The position numbers and the translations under genes are program-made. The notes under the pieces are model-generated. The model had not been told where the DNA came from, ran no database searches, and saw only the letters and a list, made by a program, of their open reading frames with translations. A stretch of 63,868 nt of DNA, taken from positions 1 through 63,868 of the forward strand of contig CACASE010000009.1 of the NCBI GenBank assembly GCA_902535165.1, written 5' to 3'. The DNA is from an uncultured Bacteroidota bacterium. GTDB lineage: Bacteria > Bacteroidota > Bacteroidia > Flavobacteriales > Flavobacteriaceae. Positions 35,639 through 46,316 of the stretch are shown here, piece after piece; the stretch's first letter is position 1, and every line of letters begins with the position of its first letter.

Positions 35639-38572
35639 TTATTTCTTTTTTAGAGTATCGTACATCACCGGAGTTGCAACAAAAACTGATGAATAAGTTC
35701 CAATTAGAACTCCAACAATTAATGCAAACATAAAACCTCTTATTGATTCACCTCCGAAAACAAAAATTGATATCAATACAACTAAAGTGGTGAATGATGT
35801 ATTTAACGTTCTGCTTAGAGTACTGTTTAATGCACCATCGACAATTCTTGGTAATTCCCAGGATGTATTTATATTTCGATATTCTCGAATTCTATCAAAA
35901 ACAACAACAGTATCATTTAAAGAATAACCAATAACTGTAAGAACAGCTGCAATAAATGCTTGGTTAATTTCCATATTAAAAGGCATAAATGAGTAAGTCA
36001 AAGAGAAAATACCTAATACAACCAGAACATCATGAAAAACTGCAGAGACTGCACCAAGTGAGAATTGCCAATTCTTAAAACGCAGTAATATATATAGGAA
36101 AACTATTATTAATGATCCAAAAACAGCGAGAAATGAATTTTTCTTAATATCGTCAGCAATGGTAGGTCCAACTTTGATCGATGACATAATCCCAACTTGC
36201 TTATCCTCATCACCATTTACAAAATCATCAAGAGAAATATTTTCAGGCATAAATTGAATAAGATCTTGATATAAAATACTGTTTATTTCATCATCAATGT
36301 CAGATGAATCGCTATCAACTTTATAATTAGTAGTAATTTTTAATTGATTATCTGAACCAAAAGTTTTCACTTCCGCGTTCCCTAAAACTTGAATTAAATT
36401 TGATTGAATTTTTTCCTGCGAAACTGGTTGTTCAAATCTCACTACATATGACCTACCACCAACAAAATCTACACCTTGATTTAGTCCATTTAAAAATAGT
36501 GAAGAAAGACCAATAATGATAAATGTTCCTGAAATAACATACGATACTCTTCTTTTTATTAGAAATGATACTTTTAAATTACTCAGTAAGTTTTTTGTTA
36601 AAGAAGTAGAAAAATCTAATTTCTTAGATTTCGAAATATGATTCTCAACAAGCATTCTTGTAATAAAAATAGCCGTAAACAAAGAAGTCATTATACCAAT
36701 TAAAAGAGTTGTTGCAAATCCTTTAATTGGACCAGTACCAAAAGTAAATAGTACTAATGCAGTAACACCAGTTGTAATATTTGCATCTAGAATTGATGAT
36801 AAAGCATTACTAAAACCATCTGATACAGCTTGCTTAAGACCCTTTTCACGCCTTAGTTCCTCTCTAACTCTTTCAAAGATTAGTACATTGGCATCAACAG
36901 ACATACCTATAGTTAAAACAATACCAGCTATTCCAGGTAAAGTAAGTACAGCTCCAAGTCCTGAAAGAAACCCGAATATTAAAACTATATTTAAAACTAA
37001 GGCAACATCAGCAAACAAGCCAGCTCTTCCATAATAAAAATACATCCAGATAAGCACTAGTAAAAGTGCAATCAAAAATGAATTAATACCCTTCTCAATA
37101 GATTCTTTACCTAAAGATGGACCAACAATCTCAGATTGAATAATATCCGCAGATGCGGGTAATTTTCCAGCTCTAAGCACATTAGCTAAATCTATTGCAT
37201 CATTTAAAGAAAAATCTCCAGTTATTTCAGATCTCCCCCCAGAGATTGGGCCACTTGTAACACCTGGTGCAGAATAAACAGTTTCATCTAATACTATTGC
37301 AATATTGTAAGAATTTTTATACGCATCTCCAGTTAAATCCTCCCAAATTTTTGCTCCTCTACCATTCATTTGCATATTAACTGCTGGATTACCAACTTGG
37401 TCATAACCTTGTGATGCATCTACAACAACACCACCACCTAAAGGTGGGATATTATTACGATTAGCTTTTATCACATATAAATCAACAACTTTAGTTTCTG
37501 GGTCAGGTATTCCCCACAAAAACTTAGTGAATCTTTTACTTGATGGCAATAATTGACGAACCTTTGGATTGTTTAGATATGAATCAAAAGTTGGTATATC
37601 TTTTTCGTAAACTTGAGCTAAAACTGGTCCTCCTTGAAATCCTGTTGTAATAACGAGATCCAAAAGTGGATTTTTTTCCATACTTAATGAATCTGCTTTA
37701 ACCTCTACATCGGCAAGAAGATCCTCAATTTCATTTGACTCTTGATCTTTAGTCTCTTCAACTGATTGATCTACTATGTCTTTTACCACTTGATTAGCCT
37801 GCTGAAGGAAACTAAAAAATTCAACATTCTTTTCAGTTGTCCAAAACTCAAGCTGAGCTGTGCTTTGCAATAATTTTTTTACTCTTTCAACATCCTTTGC
37901 GCCAGGGAGCTCCACTAAAATTCTACCAGAGTTTCCTAATCTCTGAATGTTAGGTTGAGTAACTCCAAACTTATCTATCCTTTTTCTTAAAACTTCAAAA
38001 GCAGATGTGATCGATTCATCAATTTTGGTTCTTAAAATTGGTTTTACCTCGTCATTTAACATTTGGAAATTTATTTCATCACTGAGGGTTCTATTTGCAA
38101 ATACGTCTGGTGATGCAAGGTTTGCATCATCATTTTCCTCAAAAGCAATGAAGAAAGACTCTAGGTATGTATCATTTGAGCTTTTTTGAAGTTCATCAGC
38201 CTTGTCCAAGGATTGGTTAAAATAAGGATCATTTGTATTCTCAGCCAAACCCTTTAGGATATCTTTTACAGAAATCTGTAAAATAACATTTATACCACCC
38301 TTTAAATCTAAACCTTTATTAAGTTCTTTTTCCTTAGCATCTTTATAAGATGTTATTCCAAAAACTCTAATATTTGCTACCGAGTCTAAATATGTTCTTT
38401 GAACTAATTCTCTCTTTATTGAAAAATCTTTTTCTTGATCGCTAATTTGAGTAATAGAATAGTTAAGGGCATCTTTTTCAATTTTGCTAACAACATATGT
38501 GTAAGAAATCTGAAGAATACTAATGAACGTAAAAAGAATGGCAGTAAACTTAACTAAACTATTTTTATGCAT
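35639..38572 (-). CDS. secDF: Fused protein translocase subunit SecDF
   Basis: Proton-driven accessory of the SecYEG channel that pulls exported proteins across the membrane. The 977-residue protein fuses SecD (about 1-620) and SecF (about 665-977). The SecD part has GLDLKGGINVILQ and the TM block SVDANVLIFERVREELR; the SecF part has GVDFVGGRSYVV at about 700 and YSLNDTVVVFDRIREYR. Twelve TM segments in two sets are expected. Fusion is normal in Bacteroidota. ATG at 38572, with a good promoter match just upstream. Confidence 0.96.
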   Translation of the reverse strand: MHKNSLVKFTAILFTFISILQISYTYVVSKIEKDALNYSITQISDQEKDFSIKRELVQRTYLDSVANIRVFGITSYKDAKEKELNKGLDLKGGINVILQISVKDILKGLAENTNDPYFNQSLDKADELQKSSNDTYLESFFIAFEENDDANLASPDVFANRTLSDEINFQMLNDEVKPILRTKIDESITSAFEVLRKRIDKFGVTQPNIQRLGNSGRILVELPGAKDVERVKKLLQSTAQLEFWTTEKNVEFFSFLQQANQVVKDIVDQSVEETKDQESNEIEDLLADVEVKADSLSMEKNPLLDLVITTGFQGGPVLAQVYEKDIPTFDSYLNNPKVRQLLPSSKRFTKFLWGIPDPETKVVDLYVIKANRNNIPPLGGGVVVDASQGYDQVGNPAVNMQMNGRGAKIWEDLTGDAYKNSYNIAIVLDETVYSAPGVTSGPISGGRSEITGDFSLNDAIDLANVLRAGKLPASADIIQSEIVGPSLGKESIEKGINSFLIALLLVLIWMYFYYGRAGLFADVALVLNIVLIFGFLSGLGAVLTLPGIAGIVLTIGMSVDANVLIFERVREELRREKGLKQAVSDGFSNALSSILDANITTGVTALVLFTFGTGPIKGFATTLLIGIMTSLFTAIFITRMLVENHISKSKKLDFSTSLTKNLLSNLKVSFLIKRRVSYVISGTFIIIGLSSLFLNGLNQGVDFVGGRSYVVRFEQPVSQEKIQSNLIQVLGNAEVKTFGSDNQLKITTNYKVDSDSSDIDDEINSILYQDLIQFMPENISLDDFVNGDEDKQVGIMSSIKVGPTIADDIKKNSFLAVFGSLIIVFLYILLRFKNWQFSLGAVSAVFHDVLVVLGIFSLTYSFMPFNMEINQAFIAAVLTVIGYSLNDTVVVFDRIREYRNINTSWELPRIVDGALNSTLSRTLNTSFTTLVVLISIFVFGGESIRGFMFALIVGVLIGTYSSVFVATPVMYDTLKKK

Positions 38573-38592
38573 TTCTTAATTTTTTAGGCAAG

Positions 38593-38624
38593 CAAATATA
38601 TGATTTAGAACATCACTAAACAAA
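38593..38624 (-). promoter_or_regulatory. secDF promoter (TTTG-N20-TATATTTG)
   Basis: Reading leftward, TTTG (38624-38621) is followed by a 20-nt spacer and TATATTTG (38600-38593). Both boxes and their spacing agree with the Bacteroidota sigma-A type promoter (TTTG / TAnnTTTG). It lies 21 nt before the secDF start codon and is the best promoter match noted in this window. Confidence 0.6.
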
Positions 38625-38644
38625 ATTATGTGATTTATTGTTTT

Positions 38645-39577
38645 TTAGGTGTGACTAGAGAGTGTTGAATTCATTGACCTTACAGCATCTACTGATTTAT
38701 TAAACTCCACAAGCTCTGATTCATTTAAATCAAGTTCAATTATTTCATCAACACCATTTTTTCCAATTATACAAGGAACACCTATACATATATCACTATG
38801 ATTGTACTCACCATCGAGCAAAACAGAACATGGAATTATTTTTTTCTTATCATTTAGAATTGAATCAACTAAATAAGCTATTGATGAACCTGGAGCATAC
38901 CAAGCAGATGTGCCTAAAAGTTTGGTCAAGGTGGCACCTCCTACCATTGTTGATTTAACAACCTCACTAATTTTATCATTGGAAAGTAATTTTGATATTG
39001 GCTCATCATTGTATTTTGCAAATCTATGCATTGGTATCATTGTTGTATCTCCGTGACCTCCAATAACCACAGCATCCAACCCTTTTTGTGGTTTATTTAA
39101 AGCCAAAGAAAGGTATGTTTTAAATCTTGAGCTATCTAATGCTCCACCCATACCAATGACTTTTTTTGGATTTAGACCAGTAGATTTTAATGATAGATAT
39201 GTCATAGTATCCATTGGATTTGAAACCATTACGATGATTGGTTCTTTATTATATTTGAGAATACTGGAGGAAACATCTTTAACAATATTTGCATTAATTC
39301 CAATTAGTTCTTCTCGAGTCATACCTGGTTTTCGAGGAATTCCTGATGTGATCACAACAACATCACTGTCCTTAGTGAGAGAGTAATCTCCTGTAGTTCC
39401 TGTAATAATGGAGTCAAAATCTTTAGTCGTAGCTGTTTGCATCAAGTCTAATGCTTTTCCCTCAGCAAAACCATCTTTAATATCTAATAATACAACGTGA
39501 TCTGCAATTCCTTTAGATGCAATAACATCTGCTGCTGTGGCTCCAACATTACCTGCTCCAACTATAGTTACTTTCAT
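38645..39577 (-). CDS. mdh: Malate dehydrogenase (LDH-like type)
   Basis: Interconverts malate and oxaloacetate with NAD in the TCA cycle. The 310-residue protein has the Rossmann loop IVGAGNVGATAAD, the mobile-loop arginines in GIPRKPGMTREELI, and the catalytic His175 in IGGHGDTTMI. The motif set and length place it in the LDH-like MDH group found in Bacteroidota rather than with the E. coli enzyme. It begins 9 nt downstream of gyrB and is probably on the same transcript. Confidence 0.95.
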   Translation of the reverse strand: MKVTIVGAGNVGATAADVIASKGIADHVVLLDIKDGFAEGKALDLMQTATTKDFDSIITGTTGDYSLTKDSDVVVITSGIPRKPGMTREELIGINANIVKDVSSSILKYNKEPIIVMVSNPMDTMTYLSLKSTGLNPKKVIGMGGALDSSRFKTYLSLALNKPQKGLDAVVIGGHGDTTMIPMHRFAKYNDEPISKLLSNDKISEVVKSTMVGGATLTKLLGTSAWYAPGSSIAYLVDSILNDKKKIIPCSVLLDGEYNHSDICIGVPCIIGKNGVDEIIELDLNESELVEFNKSVDAVRSMNSTLSSHT

Positions 39578-39586
39578 ATAATAAAA

Positions 39587-41580
<1,994 letters not shown>

Positions 41581-41636
41581 TGACTTTTTTACAGAGATGT
41601 ATATGAGGAAGTTATTAACAATTATAGCTTAAAAAG

Positions 41637-43301
41637 TTAATAGGAATCGTTGTGTATATTTTGTACTGATCTCCCAGAAGGATCATTGAGATTTTTGAAT
41701 GATTTATCCCACTCTATGGCTATTGGTGTGCTACATGCGACTGATGGGACTGATGGTACAGTTTCCGCGGCTGTCTTAGAGGGAAAATGTTCTTCAAAAA
41801 TGCATCTGTAATAGTACTCCTCTTTATTTTGTGGAGTTTGAAAAGGAAATCTTGTTGAAGCATCCTTAAATTCTTTATCAGAAACTTCATTATTAACAAG
41901 TTCTTTTAGACTGTCAATCCAACTATATCCCACCCCATCACTGAACTGTTCTTTTTGTCTCCATGCAACCTCACTAGGTAAGTATGATTCAAAGGCTTTT
42001 CTTAAAACCCATTTTTCCATTCTATCATTTTTAATCATTTTATCATCTGGATTTAGTCTCATTGCAACATCAATAAATTCTTTATCTAAAAAAGGTACTC
42101 TACCTTCAATTCCCCAGGCAGCTAGTGATTTGTTTGCCCTAAGACAATCGTATTGGTATAACTTATCAATTTTTCTTACAGTTTCCTTATGAAACTCTTC
42201 AGAGTTTGGGGCTTTATGAAAATATAAGTAACCTCCAAAAATTTCATCAGCACCCTCACCCGAAAGTACCATTTTGATACCCATAGATTTAATAACTCTT
42301 GCCATTAAATACATGGGGGTCGATGCTCTAACAGTTGTTACATCATAAGTTTCTATGTGATATATAACATCCTTAATTGCATCTAAACCTTCTTGAATAG
42401 TAAAATTAATTTCATGGTGAATTGAGCCAATTTTATCCGCAACCAATTTTGCAGCTTTCAAGTCTGGTGAACCCTCTAACCCAACAGAAAAAGAATGTAA
42501 TTGGGGATACCAAGCATCTTCAGAGTTTTTTGTTTCAATTCTCTTTTTGGAAAATTTTTTAGCTAACGCAGAAGTTATTGATGAATCTAATCCTCCAGAC
42601 AAAAGAACACCATATGGAACATCACTCATTAATTGCCTGTAAACAGCATCCTCAAGGGATTTTTTTAAAGAATCAATACTTGTCTTATTATTCTTTACAT
42701 TTTCATATTTCATCCAATCTCTTTTATACCACTTTTGCAATTTGTAATCTTTACTAGACATGTAATGACCTGGTGGAAAAATTTCAATTTTTTTACATCT
42801 TCCCTCCAAAGCTTTTAGTTCTGAGGAAATAAATAATGTCCCTACATCATCCCAGCCCATATAAAGAGGTATAATTCCAATATGATCCCGAGCAACTAAA
42901 AATTCTTTTTCGACCTTATCATAAATTACAAATCCAAAAATCCCATTTAATTCGTCAATAAATTTTTCTCTTTTCTCGTCAAAAAGAGCAATAATAACTT
43001 CACAGTCAGATTTAGTTAAAAAATTATAATTTTTTTCTAAATCCTCTCTCAATTCATTGTGGTTATAAATTTCTCCATTGGCAGCAAGAATATATCTTCC
43101 ATCTTGACTAAAAAGGGGTTGCTTTCCAGATTTGGGATCAACAATTGCGAGACGTTCGTGAGCTAAGATAACATCTTCATCAGAGTAGATTCCATTCCAA
43201 TCTGGACCACGATGCCTGAGCTTTTTTGACATCTCCAATACATTAGATCTAAGCTTTTCAGAATTTTCTTTAATATTTAACGCACAAACAATACCGCACA
43301 T
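41637..43301 (-). CDS. asnB: Asparagine synthetase B (glutamine-hydrolysing)
   Basis: Makes asparagine from aspartate, glutamine and ATP. The N-terminal glutaminase domain must begin with Cys2, which fixes the start at the ATG 43301-43299 (MCGIVCAL); the longer reading from 43364 would bury this Cys and is wrong. The protein is then 554 residues, the same as E. coli AsnB. The glutamine site RHRGPDWNG and the synthetase PP-loop LLSGGLDSSI are present. It is divergent from the ftsE-like gene across a gap holding a 20-bp palindrome. Confidence 0.96.
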   Translation of the reverse strand: MCGIVCALNIKENSEKLRSNVLEMSKKLRHRGPDWNGIYSDEDVILAHERLAIVDPKSGKQPLFSQDGRYILAANGEIYNHNELREDLEKNYNFLTKSDCEVIIALFDEKREKFIDELNGIFGFVIYDKVEKEFLVARDHIGIIPLYMGWDDVGTLFISSELKALEGRCKKIEIFPPGHYMSSKDYKLQKWYKRDWMKYENVKNNKTSIDSLKKSLEDAVYRQLMSDVPYGVLLSGGLDSSITSALAKKFSKKRIETKNSEDAWYPQLHSFSVGLEGSPDLKAAKLVADKIGSIHHEINFTIQEGLDAIKDVIYHIETYDVTTVRASTPMYLMARVIKSMGIKMVLSGEGADEIFGGYLYFHKAPNSEEFHKETVRKIDKLYQYDCLRANKSLAAWGIEGRVPFLDKEFIDVAMRLNPDDKMIKNDRMEKWVLRKAFESYLPSEVAWRQKEQFSDGVGYSWIDSLKELVNNEVSDKEFKDASTRFPFQTPQNKEEYYYRCIFEEHFPSKTAAETVPSVPSVACSTPIAIEWDKSFKNLNDPSGRSVQNIHNDSY

Positions 43302-43368
43302 TTTTTTTTTTGGCAAATATGGATAATTAATTTGATTTTGACATACTTTATTTTTACATATCACATTA

Positions 43369-43388
43369 TTTTTAACAATTGTTAAAAA
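43369..43388. promoter_or_regulatory. Perfect 20-bp palindrome between asnB and the ftsE-like gene
   Basis: TTTTTAACAATTGTTAAAAA reads the same on both strands. It sits 68 bp from the asnB start and 47 bp from the ftsE-like start, in the divergent gap, a position typical for an operator of a dimeric regulator. Its core TTAACAATTGTTAA is not a simple AT run. The regulator is unknown and not encoded next to it. A hairpin at the RNA level is also possible. Confidence 0.5.
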
Positions 43389-43434
43389 ACTGAAAAAAAT
43401 TAAAATGAATTAATAACTTTAGAATGATATCGCA

Positions 43435-44115
43435 ATGAATTCTGAAATAATTGTTTTTGATAAAGTTTCCTTGAAGATTAGTAGTACTAACATCCTCAAT
43501 AACCTAAATTTTTCAATTTCACAAGGTGATTTTACATATTTAATTGGTAAGACTGGCAGTGGAAAAAGCAGTATAATTAGATCTATTTATTGTGACATCC
43601 CCATAGATTCTGGAAGATCAATAATTGACGGAAAAGATATTAGTGAGATTAAAAAAAATCAAATTCCATTTCTAAGAAGAAAAATTGGTATTATTTTTCA
43701 AGATTTTAAACTTCTTTCTGATCGATCAATTTACAGGAATTTAGAATTTGTTTTAAAAGCAACTGACTGGAAAGATAAACAAAAAATTAATGAGAGAATT
43801 GATGAGGTTTTAAATGAAGTTGGAATGATAAATTTAAAAGATAGAATGCCATATCAACTATCCGGTGGTGAACAACAAAGAATATCAATCGCTAGGGCAA
43901 TACTAAATAAACCAAATTTGATTTTAGCAGATGAGCCAACAGGAAATTTGGATCCTGGAACTAGCAAAGAAATTATGAATTTACTTATCAAAATAAATAA
44001 TCAAGGAAGTACAATTTTAATGGCTACTCATGATTACGATATGATTTCTAATTTTCCAAAAAGAACATTAAGACTTGAAGATGGCAAGTTGTATGAATTA
44101 ACAAAAAAAACATAA
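43435..44115 (+). CDS. ftsE: FtsE-like cell division ABC ATPase
   Basis: Cytoplasmic ABC ATPase of 226 residues. It has Walker A GKTGSGKSS (about 38-46), the Q-loop block RRKIGIIFQDFKLLSDRS typical of FtsE, signature LSGGEQQR, Walker B LILADEPTGNLD and the H-loop ATHDY. FtsE works with membrane partner FtsX to activate murein hydrolases at division. No ftsX is adjacent, so the partner must be elsewhere, as in other Flavobacteriia. kdsA follows after 20 nt. Confidence 0.87.
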   Translation: MNSEIIVFDKVSLKISSTNILNNLNFSISQGDFTYLIGKTGSGKSSIIRSIYCDIPIDSGRSIIDGKDISEIKKNQIPFLRRKIGIIFQDFKLLSDRSIYRNLEFVLKATDWKDKQKINERIDEVLNEVGMINLKDRMPYQLSGGEQQRISIARAILNKPNLILADEPTGNLDPGTSKEIMNLLIKINNQGSTILMATHDYDMISNFPKRTLRLEDGKLYELTKKT

Positions 44116-44135
44116 TATTTCTATACATTTACGCC

Positions 44136-44936
44136 ATGATTAGTTATAATCATTTATTTAATAAAGAAAATTCTTTTTTACTCATTGCTGGTCCATGTGC
44201 TGTAGAAAGTGAAGAGATAGCATTTGAAATTGCTGAAAAAATTCATAAAATTTCTAAGAAACTTGATATCAACTTTGTATTTAAAGGAAGTTTCAAAAAA
44301 GCTAATAGGAGTAAAATAGACAGTTTTACCGGGATAGGTGATGAAAAGGCCTTAGAGATTATTAAAAATATCGGAAACAGTTTTTCAATTCCTACAACAA
44401 CCGATATTCATGAAGTTAAAGATGCTAACCTAGCTGCAAATCATGTAGATATTCTTCAAATACCTGCTTTTTTAGCAAGGCAAACAGATTTAATTGTAGC
44501 AGCAGCTCAAACATCTAAAATTGTTAATATTAAGAAAGGGCAATTTATGAATCCTACATCCATGAAATTTGCAGTTGATAAGGTTAAAGATTCCGGTAAC
44601 GACAAAGTATTAATTACTGAGAGAGGTAGTATGTTTGGTTATCAAGATTTAATTGTTGATTTTAGAGGAATTCCTAAAATGAAAGAATTCGCACCTGTCA
44701 TTTTAGATGTAACTCATTCACTTCAGCAACCAAATCAACCGTCAGGTGTAACTGGTGGTAATCCTGAACTTATAGAAACAATTGCTAAAGCTGGTATAGC
44801 ATCGGGAGTGGATGGGCTTTTTATTGAAACTCATCCATCTCCAGAAAACGCTAAAAGTGATGGAAAAAATATGCTTCCACTTGAAAAATTAGAAAATCTT
44901 TTAGTTAAACTACTTAAAATTAAATCTTCTATTTAA
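44136..44936 (+). CDS. kdsA: 3-deoxy-8-phosphooctulonate synthase (metal-dependent class)
   Basis: Condenses arabinose-5-phosphate and PEP for the Kdo sugar of lipopolysaccharide. The 266-residue barrel has KGSFKKANRSKIDSF, DVTHSLQQP and a C-terminal GLFIETHPSPENAKSDG. The residue at the metal site is Cys21 in IAGPCAVES, as in the metal-dependent class exemplified by Aquifex; the metal-independent enzymes have Asn there. Located 20 nt after the ftsE-like gene. The tmRNA follows 43 nt after the stop. Confidence 0.95.
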   Translation: MISYNHLFNKENSFLLIAGPCAVESEEIAFEIAEKIHKISKKLDINFVFKGSFKKANRSKIDSFTGIGDEKALEIIKNIGNSFSIPTTTDIHEVKDANLAANHVDILQIPAFLARQTDLIVAAAQTSKIVNIKKGQFMNPTSMKFAVDKVKDSGNDKVLITERGSMFGYQDLIVDFRGIPKMKEFAPVILDVTHSLQQPNQPSGVTGGNPELIETIAKAGIASGVDGLFIETHPSPENAKSDGKNMLPLEKLENLLVKLLKIKSSI

Positions 44937-44946
44937 TAGTATTTAT

Positions 44947-44954
44947 TATTTTTG
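44947..44954 (+). promoter_or_regulatory. Candidate ssrA promoter -7 box
   Basis: TATTTTTG matches TAnnTTTG and lies 25 nt before the mature 5' end of tmRNA. No TTTG was found about 20 nt further upstream. Since tmRNA is 5'-processed, a start near 44960 is consistent. Confidence 0.4.
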
Positions 44955-44979
44955 CTCTCCGTTTGTTCATTGAAATTTT

Positions 44980-45372
44980 GGGGTCGACTGGATTTGACAG
45001 CGATTTAGTAGTATTGGTAAGCAAATCGAGCGATTAGTTATAGCTCGTTAATATCAACTAAAAACTTTAAATGGCGAAAATAAATACGCTCTTGCTGCAT
45101 AAGACTGAATTATAGTAGGTTTTTGCCACGTCCTACCAGGTAGGAAAGCGAGATGTCTCAAAGTTATTTTTGTTGACAATGACTTTATATGAGACACCAT
45201 AATGTTAACATAGAATAACTAATGCTTCGATAGTTATTTGAAATTTTGAAGCTAAGTAGTGTTTGTGTAGTTTTCAGCTAGAACACTATCGAAAACTAAG
45301 TGAAAACTAAATTTGTAGAAAGCTAATGTTTCAGTCGTTTGGACGAGGGTTCGAATCCCTCCGACTCCACCA
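44980..45372 (+). ncRNA. ssrA: Transfer-messenger RNA (tmRNA)
   Basis: Rescues ribosomes stalled on broken mRNA. The 5' end GGGGTCG (44980-44986) pairs with CGACTCC near the 3' end (45363-45369, one G-U), forming the acceptor stem. The T arm is GGACGAGGGTTCGAATCCCT (45341-45360) and CCA is encoded at 45370-45372. The tag frame GGC GAA AAT AAA TAC GCT (first six codons) continues to encode GENKYALAA then TAA, at 45073-45102. The one-piece form is 393 nt. GENxYALAA-like tags are typical of Bacteroidota. Confidence 0.97.
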
Positions 45373-45375
45373 ATC

Positions 45376-45405
45376 AAAACCTCACTTGTAAAGTGGGGTT
45401 TTTTA
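45376..45405 (+). terminator. Intrinsic terminator of ssrA
   Basis: AAAACCTCACTT (45376-45387) pairs with AAGTGGGGTTTT (45391-45402, one G-T) around a 3-nt loop and is followed by a T-rich run. The convergent methyltransferase gene ends about 75 nt further on. Confidence 0.8.
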
Positions 45406-45480
45406 TTTTAAAAGAAATTGTCATTGAAGAATAAGCAGCTTTACCTTTATTTATGGATTTTACAAATTTTTGGTAACAGT

Positions 45481-46305
45481 TTATTTTTTATAAACTCCAC
45501 TTTTTAGTTCTAATTCACCACTTTTCAGGTGTCCAAGAACATTGACAAGTTTTTGCTTGGTAGTTTCACCCATAAGAGCATTTAACCCTATTTTTGGAGG
45601 TCCAAATTCTTTCAATTTTGCAAAGAGTGCATCTAAAAAATCAATTCCATATATGGTCTGATCATTAGATTGTTCTTTTGTCAAACCAAATTTCGTTAAA
45701 AAATTATCCATTTCTGTTTCTTTGAAAAGGAAACTTATTTTAGATGTACTCGCCCATGGCATAGGGTAATTAACTTCTCCATCTCCTTTCTTTAATATTT
45801 CATAATAAAGAAAATGTCCTCCAGATTTAAGAACTCGAGTTATTTCGGAATAGAACTTTTCCTTATTTGGAATATTCATTTGAACATGCTGAGTCCAGAT
45901 TACATCAAACGTGTTATCTTCAAATGGAAGGCTTGTGGCATCTCCTTGTATAAATGATGTCTTACTATCTAACTTTACAAGTTTAGAAAGTTCCTTAGCT
46001 GTCCTTATGTATTCGTTACTAAGGTCTAGACCTGTGGCTTGACAATTATACTCATCAGCAAGCATTCGACATGGACCTCCAAGACCACATCCAACATCCA
46101 AAATATTTGCTCCTTTTAGATTTATACTTTCAGCAAGTTCTTTTGATACAGCTGCTCCTCTTACATGAAACTCATCAACACCTGCAATGTCAGATCTTTT
46201 TACCTCATTAAGATCAATACCTTCTTCTTTGAGACGATTAATAATGTCTTCATAAAGTTCTTCCTTGAGATAGTGATTTTTTATATTTTGATTTAAGTTT
46301 TCCAC
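45481..46305 (-). CDS. Class I SAM-dependent methyltransferase
   Basis: Cytoplasmic methyltransferase of 274 residues. The SAM-binding motif I is ILDVGCGLGG at 68-77, followed by TGLDLSNEYI and DATSLPFEDNTFDVIW. The overall layout resembles sarcosine/dimethylglycine and phosphoethanolamine N-methyltransferases, but the substrate cannot be read from sequence. The start is GTG at 46305, 11 nt after the stop of a GH10 gene in the same direction, so the two are probably co-transcribed. There is no export signal, so it does not act on the same side of the membrane as the xylanase. Confidence 0.82.
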   Translation of the reverse strand: MENLNQNIKNHYLKEELYEDIINRLKEEGIDLNEVKRSDIAGVDEFHVRGAAVSKELAESINLKGANILDVGCGLGGPCRMLADEYNCQATGLDLSNEYIRTAKELSKLVKLDSKTSFIQGDATSLPFEDNTFDVIWTQHVQMNIPNKEKFYSEITRVLKSGGHFLYYEILKKGDGEVNYPMPWASTSKISFLFKETEMDNFLTKFGLTKEQSNDQTIYGIDFLDALFAKLKEFGPPKIGLNALMGETTKQKLVNVLGHLKSGELELKSGVYKK

Positions 46306-46316
46306 CTTGAGCTTTT

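Noticed and set aside
38573-38644. Intrinsic terminator for mdh
   Set aside because: No stable stem followed by a T-run was found; the gap is better explained by the secDF promoter.
43302-43364. Upstream extension of asnB by 21 codons
   Set aside because: The glutaminase nucleophile must be the residue after Met, which fixes the start at 43301.
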